From the NCBI GenBank assembly GCA_035507915.1, contig DATJNS010000213.1, forward strand, positions 1 through 6,306: a stretch of DNA of 6,306 bases. The letters run 5' to 3'. The translations under genes were made by a program, and so were the position numbers. A model generated the notes under the pieces. The model was not told the origin of the DNA and ran no database searches. It saw only the letters and a program-made list of their open reading frames with translations. Below, in pieces: positions 1 to 5,457 of the stretch (positions within the stretch are counted from its first letter, which is position 1; each line of letters starts with the position of its first letter). The stretch is from JACQAI01 sp035507915. Its GTDB lineage: Bacteria > Pseudomonadota > Alphaproteobacteria > Elsterales > Elsteraceae.

Positions 1-763
1 CGGTGTCCTGGCTCTCGGCGATCGGCACGATGCCGGCGCGGCTGATCAGCCCGACCGTCGGCTTGACGGTGACGACGCCGTTCTGGCTCGCCGGCGACAA
101 CAGCGACCCCGAGGTCTCGGTGCCGATCGCGGCGGCCGCCAGCCCGGCCGCGACCGCGACCGCCGAGCCCGCGCTCGAGCCGCCGGGCGACACGATGGGA
201 CTGAAGTTGTCGTCGCGCGCCGGCGCGTACGGGTTGAGCACCTGGCCCCCGAGCGAGCTGTAGCCCGCCGGCATGCCGACCGCGAGAATGTTGGCGAACT
301 CGGTCAGGTTGACCTTGCCGAGGATCACGGCGCCGGCGCGCCGCAGCCGCGCCACCACGGTGGCGTCGCGCTTGGCGTGCGCGTCGGCGAGCGCCAGCGA
401 GCCCGCCGTGGTGTGCTGCGCGTCGCCGGTCGCGATGTTGTCCTTGATCAGGATCGGAATGCCGGCGAGCGGCCGGCGCGGGTCGGGCTTGGCGCCGTCG
501 AGTCCGGCCGCGATGGCGAGCGCGTCCGGATTGACCTCGCGCACCGCGTTGAGCGCCGGCCCGGCGCGATCATAGGCCTCGATGCGCGCCAGATAGGCGC
601 GCGCGAGCGCGCTGGCGCTGGTGCGCCCGGCCGCCAGCGCCGCGCCGAGCTCGGCGATCGTCGCGTTCTCGACACACACGGTTGCCTCCGCCGGTGCCGC
701 CATGACGGCCGCGAGCGCGACCAGCGCGACCGCCACCGTGGTCTTCACGCCGGCACCGATCAT
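1..763 (-). CDS. Exported amidase-signature family hydrolase (partial, C-terminus missing)
   Basis: This is the first 254 residues of an amidase-signature (GatA/FAAH-type) enzyme; the rest lies beyond the left edge. Such enzymes hydrolyse amide bonds through a Ser-cisSer-Lys triad. All three residues are visible: K107 in ILIKDN, S196 in the glycine/serine-rich GGSSAGSA motif, and S220 in GTETSGSLLSP. The 24-residue gap between the serines is what the family shows. Other family landmarks are TTAGSLAL, GAVILGKVNLTEFAN and VKPTVGLISRAGIVP. Residues 1-27 look like a signal peptide: K7, a hydrophobic Ala/Val/Leu stretch, then APAEA, so the enzyme is probably periplasmic. The ATG at 763 is preceded by GGAGGG four bases upstream, which supports this start. 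It is transcribed away from the small secreted-protein gene. The substrate cannot be read from the sequence; Glu/Asp-tRNA amidotransferase is unlikely because of the signal peptide. Confidence 0.9.
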   Translation of the reverse strand, partial: MIGAGVKTTVAVALVALAAVMAAPAEATVCVENATIAELGAALAAGRTSASALARAYLARIEAYDRAGPALNAVREVNPDALAIAAGLDGAKPDPRRPLAGIPILIKDNIATGDAQHTTAGSLALADAHAKRDATVVARLRRAGAVILGKVNLTEFANILAVGMPAGYSSLGGQVLNPYAPARDDNFSPIVSPGGSSAGSAVAVAAGLAAAAIGTETSGSLLSPASQNGVVTVKPTVGLISRAGIVPIAESQDT

Positions 764-850
764 CGGACCCTCCGCCGGCCCGCGATCATCGGGCAAATCC
801 CCCTGCGACGAAAGCGCGCCCCGGACGGTGCCGCCGGGCATCCGCTTAGG

Positions 851-905
851 CATATATCCCGCGGATAAAGCGTGTTATTGTGCCCCCGGTGCAATGTAGA
901 AACTG
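851..905. promoter_or_regulatory. Probable divergent promoter region with a short inverted repeat
   Basis: The 155-bp gap between the two divergent starts (764-918) contains the only AT-richer patch of this part of the window. It includes a perfect inverted repeat, TATCC-CGC-GGATA (855-867), which could be an operator. For the plus-strand gene a weak -10-like TAGAAA (897-902) sits 16 bp after a poor -35-like TTATTG (875-880). On the minus strand TATATG (856 to 851) is -10-like, but I see no good -35 for it. The region must hold promoters for both genes; the exact boxes are guesses. Confidence 0.3.
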
Positions 906-911
906 GGGGGA
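905..911 (+). promoter_or_regulatory. Ribosome binding site of the small secreted protein
   Basis: The purine run GGGGGGA lies seven bases before ATG 919. It decides in favour of 919 over the in-frame upstream GTG at 880, which would add 13 residues in front of the signal peptide. A second ATG follows directly at 922. Confidence 0.55.
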
Positions 912-918
912 TCCCATA

Positions 919-1209
919 ATGATGCGTATCGCCTTTTTAGCAGCGCTTTTGATCGGTGTCGGGTTCTCGGGGTATGCCCGGGCGGACGGCATGACGGTGA
1001 CGGCGTTCATGGCCAGCCACACCCAGATCGCGCAAGCGGCCGGCTGCGCCAACAAATGTATGTTGGCCGCGAGCCAGGGTGGCGCCACCTGCGACCTCGC
1101 GCAGGCGACCGGCTCGAGCTGCGTCCCGGTCGGCAGCGGTTGTTCGTGCCTGGGACAGTCGGTCGGCGGCGGGATGGGCGTGGTCGTCGGCACGGCCGTC
1201 CGCCAGTAG
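919..1209 (+). CDS. Small secreted cysteine-rich protein, unrecognised
   Basis: This encodes 96 residues that I do not recognise as any family. Residues 1-22 form a convincing signal peptide: Met-Met-Arg, a hydrophobic core rich in Ala, Leu, Ile and Val, and the cleavage motif ARA before D23. The mature part would be about 74 residues with six cysteines (C43, C47, C58, C68, C75, C77), spaced C-x3-C-x10-C-x9-C-x6-C-x-C. An even number of cysteines in an exported protein suggests three disulfides, although metal binding is not excluded. The C-terminus is glycine/valine-rich (GGGMGVVVG). The gene stands alone: divergent from the amidase upstream, with its own strong terminator starting 15 bp after the stop. 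The purine-rich ribosome binding site, the signal peptide and the terminator together argue that it is a real gene. No function is assigned. Confidence 0.8.
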   Translation: MMRIAFLAALLIGVGFSGYARADGMTVTAFMASHTQIAQAAGCANKCMLAASQGGATCDLAQATGSSCVPVGSGCSCLGQSVGGGMGVVVGTAVRQ

Positions 1210-1223
1210 CCTCCTCTCGAACC

Positions 1224-1263
1224 ACGGCCACCGCGCGTCGTTGCGCGGTGGCCGTTTCTTTTT
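1224..1263 (+). terminator. Rho-independent terminator of the small secreted-protein gene
   Basis: A perfect 12-bp stem (1225-1236 CGGCCACCGCGC pairs with 1243-1254), extendable by one A-T pair, encloses a six-base loop, GTCGTT. It is followed directly by TTTCTTTTT (1255-1263). The T tract is only on the plus-strand side, so it terminates the small gene and not the LVIVD-protein mRNA arriving from the other side. Confidence 0.93.
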
Positions 1264-1290
1264 GAGCCGGCCCTTCGCGGCCGTCTGGCG

Positions 1291-2403
1291 TCAGCCGACG
1301 AACTCCAGGATGTCGAGCCCGCCCAGCCGGTCGATCAGATAGATCAGGCCGGTCGACTTGTCGTAATAGACGTCGTTGCTCTGCACGATCGAGTGGCCCT
1401 TGCCCGGCTGGGGCATGTAGGCCCCGACCTCCTTGGGCGCCCACGGGTCGGAGATGTCGACCGCGCGCAGCCCGCCGCCGAACCACGTGACGAAGATGAT
1501 GTCGCCGTCGACCTGCTCCTGCGGCTGGTGGGCGCCGAACCAGCACGCGCGGTTGAACGGCTGATCGTGCGGCACGCGATATGTGGCGATCGGGATCGGC
1601 TTGGTCTCCTCGGTGATGTCGACGATCCACAGGAACGCGTTGGGCGTCGGCGACAGCCGGTCGGACACCTCCTCGTCGGTCACCACCAAAATGCGCCGGC
1701 CCTTGATCGAATGCGGGATCGGCAGCGCGGTGTGGGTCGGGCACGGATAGGGCGGGCTCCAGTCCAGGATGCTGATCGTCTTGGGCTTGGTCATGTCCTC
1801 GATGTCGACGATGCCGAAGCCGCCGTGCCAATAGCTGACATAGAGCCGGTTGCCGAGCCGGATCGGATGGTGGCAGCGCGTGCGCGTGCCCTCCCAGGTC
1901 GGTTTCTCGCCGCCGGCGATCCACTGGCCGGGCATCCACCAGCGCGACACCTCGGTCGGCTTGCGGGGGTCGCGCATGTCGAGGATCATCGCGACGTTGC
2001 CCTGCCAGCCCTCCACGGTCGGCGAGATGTAGGCGTAGTCGCCGTCGTAGGTGAAGCGGTGCACGCCCTTGCCGACGCACGGATAGAAGCCGATCTCGCG
2101 CGGATGCGCCTTGTCGGCGATGTCGTAGATCTTGAGCCCGCTCTTGAGATCGGGATGCGGCTTGCCGTAGCCCTCGTTGTTGACCAGCATCACGTCGCCA
2201 TGCACGCGCACCTTGTGGGAGTGCATGTAGTCCGGCAGCATGATGGTCGAGACGACCTCGGGATGCTTGGGGTCGCTGACGTCGAGGATCGACGTGCCGT
2301 GCGGCGGATCGAGATGGCCGACATAGGCGAAGGTGCCCTGCACCGTGACCTGGCCGCCGCCCGGAATCTCGGCGCGCCCGACTTGGCGAAATCCCTTGGT
2401 CAT
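1291..2403 (-). CDS. LVIVD-repeat beta-propeller protein
   Basis: This encodes 370 residues made of LVIVD-type repeats. Seven units are visible by eye, at about 36-51, 89-105, 137-153, 195-211, 256-273, 310-327 and 361-370. Each has a core such as ILDVSDP, IYDIAD, IVDIED or AVDISDP, followed after a short gap by a Pro in most units. The last unit is only a strand long, so it probably closes a seven-bladed ring with the N-terminus. Six blades carry a histidine before the first strand (H63, H115, H179, H224, H292, H337). No signal peptide or membrane segment is present, so a cytoplasmic location is inferred. The ATG at 2403 follows AGGAAGGGG closely. The gene starts 29 bp after the ABC ATPase stop on the same strand, so the two are probably co-transcribed. 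Its molecular function is unknown; such propellers usually act as binding scaffolds, and some as metalloenzymes. Confidence 0.9.
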   Translation of the reverse strand: MTKGFRQVGRAEIPGGGQVTVQGTFAYVGHLDPPHGTSILDVSDPKHPEVVSTIMLPDYMHSHKVRVHGDVMLVNNEGYGKPHPDLKSGLKIYDIADKAHPREIGFYPCVGKGVHRFTYDGDYAYISPTVEGWQGNVAMILDMRDPRKPTEVSRWWMPGQWIAGGEKPTWEGTRTRCHHPIRLGNRLYVSYWHGGFGIVDIEDMTKPKTISILDWSPPYPCPTHTALPIPHSIKGRRILVVTDEEVSDRLSPTPNAFLWIVDITEETKPIPIATYRVPHDQPFNRACWFGAHQPQEQVDGDIIFVTWFGGGLRAVDISDPWAPKEVGAYMPQPGKGHSIVQSNDVYYDKSTGLIYLIDRLGGLDILEFVG

Positions 2404-2432
2404 CGTCCCCTTCCTCGTCGTGTCGACATAAC

Positions 2433-3203
2433 CTAGCAGGCGACGGCGGCGGCGTCGCGGCCGCCGGTGAGCGCGAGGAAGGCGGCCTCGAGCGTGCCGC
2501 CGCCGGTCTCGGCGATCAGCGCGGCGGGCGGCGCGTCGCGCCGCACCTTGCCGCGGTCGAGCACGACGACGCGGTCCGCCTGCTCGGCCTCGTCGCACAG
2601 ATGGGTCGCCCACAGCACGGCGAGCCCGCGCTGGCCGGTGAGGCCGCGCACCAGCGCGATCAGGTCGCGCCGGCTCGCCGGGTCGAGCCCGACGGTCGGC
2701 TCGTCCATCAGGAGCACGCGCGGCTCGTGCAGCAGGGCGCGCGCGAGCTCGACGCGCCGGCGCTGGCCGCCGCTCAGCGCGCGCACCGGATCGTCGGCGC
2801 GCTCGGCCAGCCCCAGGCGCGCGAGGTCGGCGGCGATGCGCGCCGCGGCCGACGCGCCCGGCAGGCCGTGCAGCCCGGCGTGGAAGCGCAAATTGGCGCG
2901 CACCGACAGCTCGAGATCGAGGGTCGGCGCCTGGAACACGATGCCGAGGCCGGCGAGCGCGGGCACCGCGTCGACGCGCATGTCGTGACCCATCACGACG
3001 ACCGCGCCGGTGTCGGGCACGAACAGGCCGCTCAGCAGCTGGAACAGAGTCGTCTTGCCGGCGCCATTGGGCCCGAGCAGCGCGACGAGCTCGCCCGCGC
3101 GCACGGTCAGGCTCACGCCGGCGAGCGCGGTCACGCGGCCGTAGCGCTTGGTCACGTCGCGCACGGCCAGCGCGGGCGTGTCGTCGATCGCGGCTTCCCC
3201 CAT
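2433..3203 (-). CDS. ABC exporter ATPase, PQQ alcohol dehydrogenase-associated type
   Basis: This is a complete 256-residue ABC ATPase that should power the ABC-2 permease encoded next door. All motifs are intact: Walker A GPNGAGKT (44-51), Q-loop Q91, signature LSGGQ (143-147), Walker B VLLMDE ending in E168, D-loop GLD (172-174) and switch histidine H201 in WATHL. The segments PTLDLELSVRANLRFHAGLHG and ARALLHEP-x5-DEPTVGLDPASRR resemble, from memory, the ATPase subfamily found with PQQ-dependent alcohol dehydrogenases (TIGR03864-like). That assignment is by recall, not by search. ATG 3203 places the domain ten residues in, the usual spacing; in-frame ATGs at 3251 and 3281 would add residues of no obvious domain and overlap the permease start region. 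No start has a clear Shine-Dalgarno. It precedes the LVIVD gene in an apparent operon. The substrate is unknown. Confidence 0.93.
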   Translation of the reverse strand: MGEAAIDDTPALAVRDVTKRYGRVTALAGVSLTVRAGELVALLGPNGAGKTTLFQLLSGLFVPDTGAVVVMGHDMRVDAVPALAGLGIVFQAPTLDLELSVRANLRFHAGLHGLPGASAAARIAADLARLGLAERADDPVRALSGGQRRRVELARALLHEPRVLLMDEPTVGLDPASRRDLIALVRGLTGQRGLAVLWATHLCDEAEQADRVVVLDRGKVRRDAPPAALIAETGGGTLEAAFLALTGGRDAAAVAC

Positions 3204-3249
3204 GGCGGCAGTCTGGACAGCGGAGCGCGCGCGGCGCAACTCTGGCGCC

Positions 3250-4071
3250 ATGCCGGCCCCCGCGATGACGCCCGCCCACATGACCCGCGCGCTCGCCGCC
3301 GTGACGACACGCGAGGTCGTGAAGTTCGTCCATCAGCGCGGCCGGCTCCTCTCGGCGCTGGTGCGCCCGCTGCTGTGGCTCGTGGTGGTCGGCGCCGGCT
3401 TCCGGACCGCGCTCGGCGGCGCGATCGCGCCGCCCTACGACGCACCGGTGCTCTACCGCGAATATGCCGTGCCGGGGCTGCTCGGCATCGTGCTCTTGTT
3501 CCACGAGATGCAGTCGGCGCTCGGCATGGTCTACGACCGCGAGATGGGCGTGATGCGCCTGTTGCTGACCGCGCCGCTGCCGCGCTGGTACCTGCTGCTC
3601 TGCAAGCTCGCGGCCGGCACCGCGTTGTCGCTGGTCCAGGCCTACGCGTTCCTGGTGCTGAGCCTCATGTTCGACACAAACGTGCCGCTCGCCGGCTGGC
3701 TCACCGTGCTGCCGGCGCTGGTCGCGTCCGGCCTGATGCTGGGCGCGCTCGGGCTGCTGTTGTCGGTCCACATCCGCCAGCTCGAGAACTTCGCCGGCAC
3801 GATGAATTTCGTGATCTTCCCGATGTTCTTCGTGTCGTCGGCGCTCTATCCGCTGGCGCGGCTGCACGACGGCTCGACGGCGATCTGGTGGCTGGCGCGC
3901 CTCAACCCGTTCACCCACGCGGTCGAGCTGATCCGCTTCGCGCTCTACGGCCGGCTCGCGCCGGTCGCCGCGCTGGTCGTGGTCGGCAGCTTCATCGTCT
4001 TCTTCCTGTTCGCCGTGCTCGGCTACGATCCGCAGCGCGGCCTGATCCGCCGCGCGCCGCGCGGCGCCTGA
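3250..4071 (+). CDS. ABC-2 type exporter permease
   Basis: From ATG 3250 this encodes 273 residues with six predicted membrane segments, roughly 37-57, 74-95, 112-141, 147-173, 182-202 and 238-259. It has the ABC-2 layout: a basic amphipathic N-terminus (KFVHQRGRLLSALVRP), a cytoplasmic coupling segment after helix 2 (YDREMGVMRLLLTAPLPRW, 95-113), and the conserved LNPFTHAVELIRFALYG (218-234) before the last helix. HQRGRLLSALVRPLLW and LENFAGTMNFVIFPMFF closely resemble, from memory, permeases of the PQQ alcohol dehydrogenase-associated exporter, matching the neighbouring ATPase. The gene is divergent from that ATPase, with 46 bp between the chosen starts. In-frame ATGs at 3265 and 3280 are equally possible starts and give 268 or 263 residues; none has a good ribosome binding site. 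The stop lies 4 bp from that of the convergent MFS gene. Confidence 0.92.
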   Translation: MPAPAMTPAHMTRALAAVTTREVVKFVHQRGRLLSALVRPLLWLVVVGAGFRTALGGAIAPPYDAPVLYREYAVPGLLGIVLLFHEMQSALGMVYDREMGVMRLLLTAPLPRWYLLLCKLAAGTALSLVQAYAFLVLSLMFDTNVPLAGWLTVLPALVASGLMLGALGLLLSVHIRQLENFAGTMNFVIFPMFFVSSALYPLARLHDGSTAIWWLARLNPFTHAVELIRFALYGRLAPVAALVVVGSFIVFFLFAVLGYDPQRGLIRRAPRGA

Positions 4072-4075
4072 GGGC

Positions 4076-5314
4076 TCAGCCGGCGCGACCCGTCGGTCGC
4101 CACCACCGCCAGGTCAGCGCCATCGCGACCAGGCCTTCGAGGCCGCTGACGATCACGGCGTCGGGCGCGCCGATCCAGTCGGCCATGAGGCCGAGATGCA
4201 GGAAGCCGATCGGGCCGAGGCCGATGCACAGCGACAGGATGCCGTAGAGCCGCGAGCGCATCTCGGGCGGCGCGGCGAGATACACCAACGTCGCCTGCAT
4301 GATGCTGAAGCACACGCTCGACAGGCCGGTCGCCAGCAGCACGAGCCCGGCCGACACCGGGTCCGGCACCAGGGCGACGACGATCAGCATGACGAGATAG
4401 ACGACCACGCCGCCGATGTAGATCTGCGTGTAATAGGCCGGCCGCGACAGGAGCGCGATCAGCACGGCGCCGACGCAGGCGCCGACGCCGTCCATGCTGG
4501 CGAGGACGCCGATGCCCTGCGCCTGCAGGTGCAGGCTGTCCTGCCCGATCACCGGGATCATGCTGGTGAACGGCCAGCCGAACACGTTGTAGATCACCGT
4601 GACGACCAGCGTGCCGCTGAGGCGCCGGTCGCGCCGCGCCAGGCTCAGCCCCTCGAGCAGGCGCGCCAGCACCGAACCGGTCTGGCGCGTCGGCGCGCTG
4701 TTGCGATAGGCGAGCTTGAGCGCCGCGCCGAGCGCCGCCAGGTAGAAGGCGACGCTGACCGCGAACGCGCCGTCGATGCCGATCGAGGCGAGCAGCAGGC
4801 CGCCGACGGTCGGCCCGAGCATGCGGCTCGCCGTGTTGGCGCCGACGTCGACCGACATCGCCGCGCTCATGCGCGCCGGCCCGATCACCTCGCCGATCAT
4901 CACGCGGCGCACCGGATTGTCGGTCGCCCAGGCCATGCCGTTGATGAAGCTCGCGACCGCCAGATGCCAGATCGCCAGGCGCCCGGCGAACGCGAGCAGC
5001 GCCAGACTCAACGAGGTCGAGAGCATCAGGACGATGACGACGATCAGCGCCGTGCGCCGCTCGAGCCGGTCGGCCACCACGCCGGCGACCGCGCCGAACA
5101 GCGCCATCGGCAGCATGCGGAGCATGGTCATCAGCGCGACCAGGAACGGCGAGCCGGTGCGCTGATAGACGAACACGCCGACCGCCAGCATCTCGAGCCA
5201 GCGCACCGAGAACACGACGAGCCCGACCAGCCACAGCCGCCGGAAATCCGGCACGTCGAACAGCCAGCGCCGTCGGCGCGCCCCGGCGGCGCCGGCGAGC
5301 TCGTCCTCGATCAC
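4076..5314 (-). CDS. MFS transporter, EntS-like MFS_3 family
   Basis: This encodes a 412-residue major facilitator, the usual length for a 12-helix member. It belongs to the MFS_3 (enterobactin exporter EntS-like) group. Family signs are the N-terminal VPDFRRLWLVG before helix 1, motif A GAVAGVVADRLERR (74-87) between helices 2 and 3, NPVRRVMIGEVI (133-144), and the segment with N160, R164 and LGPTVGG (166-172). A basic central loop (about 200-235, with SARRDRR-like residues) separates the two six-helix halves, and the second half ends in a short Trp/Arg tail. It is probably an inner-membrane, proton-driven exporter. EntS itself exports a siderophore, but no siderophore gene is nearby, so the substrate stays open. 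The start is GTG 5314, chosen because GGAGG lies eight bases upstream. It diverges from the phosphoesterase gene across a 143-bp gap. Confidence 0.9.
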   Translation of the reverse strand: MIEDELAGAAGARRRRWLFDVPDFRRLWLVGLVVFSVRWLEMLAVGVFVYQRTGSPFLVALMTMLRMLPMALFGAVAGVVADRLERRTALIVVIVLMLSTSLSLALLAFAGRLAIWHLAVASFINGMAWATDNPVRRVMIGEVIGPARMSAAMSVDVGANTASRMLGPTVGGLLLASIGIDGAFAVSVAFYLAALGAALKLAYRNSAPTRQTGSVLARLLEGLSLARRDRRLSGTLVVTVIYNVFGWPFTSMIPVIGQDSLHLQAQGIGVLASMDGVGACVGAVLIALLSRPAYYTQIYIGGVVVYLVMLIVVALVPDPVSAGLVLLATGLSSVCFSIMQATLVYLAAPPEMRSRLYGILSLCIGLGPIGFLHLGLMADWIGAPDAVIVSGLEGLVAMALTWRWWRPTGRAG

Positions 5315-5322
5315 ACGCGTTT

Positions 5323-5327
5323 CCTCC
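5323..5327 (-). promoter_or_regulatory. Ribosome binding site deciding the GTG start of the MFS gene
   Basis: Read on the minus strand, GGAGG lies eight bases before GTG 5314. No ATG sits at a better place, and the encoded protein has the expected short cytoplasmic N-terminus before helix 1, so the GTG start is well supported. Confidence 0.65.
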
Positions 5328-5402
5328 GCCGGGGCAGTGTCGCCGCCCGCCGCGCGGCCTGTAAACCCCGCCGATCGATTCGCGCGCGAGAGCTGCTCGC
5401 TC

Positions 5403-5431
5403 GTGACGCCTTCGGAGGACGCCGCTAGAGT
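5403..5431 (+). promoter_or_regulatory. Possible sigma-70-type promoter for the phosphoesterase gene
   Basis: GTGACG (5403-5408, four of six matches to TTGACA) and TAGAGT (5426-5431, four of six to TATAAT) are exactly 17 bp apart. Transcription would begin near 5438, giving a leader of about 20 bases before ATG 5458. This is the best pair I see in the 143-bp divergent gap, but each box is imperfect. Confidence 0.35.
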
Positions 5432-5457
5432 GGCGCGGACATCGCAGAGATCGACGA

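Noticed and set aside
880..918. Longer form of the small secreted protein from GTG 880.
   Set aside because: It would place 13 polar residues before a normal signal peptide, and the purine-rich ribosome binding site at 905-911 points to ATG 919.
1393..2436. Plus-strand open frame of 347 codons opposite the LVIVD gene.
   Set aside because: It is antisense to a gene with clear repeats, rich in Arg/Ala/Asp/Val without any family pattern, and has no ribosome binding site.
1291..3918. A single minus-strand open frame of 875 codons spanning the LVIVD gene and beyond.
   Set aside because: Only the part from 2403 down encodes a recognisable protein, with its own ribosome binding site. The upstream part is out of frame with the real ATPase, is Arg/Ala-rich, and exists because stop codons are rare at this GC content.
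4054..4067. Perfect 14-bp palindrome GCGCCGCGCGGCGC at the end of the permease gene, considered as a terminator.
   Set aside because: It lies within the Arg/Ala/Gly codons of the permease C-terminus and is followed by no T tract, so it is most simply a by-product of GC-rich coding.
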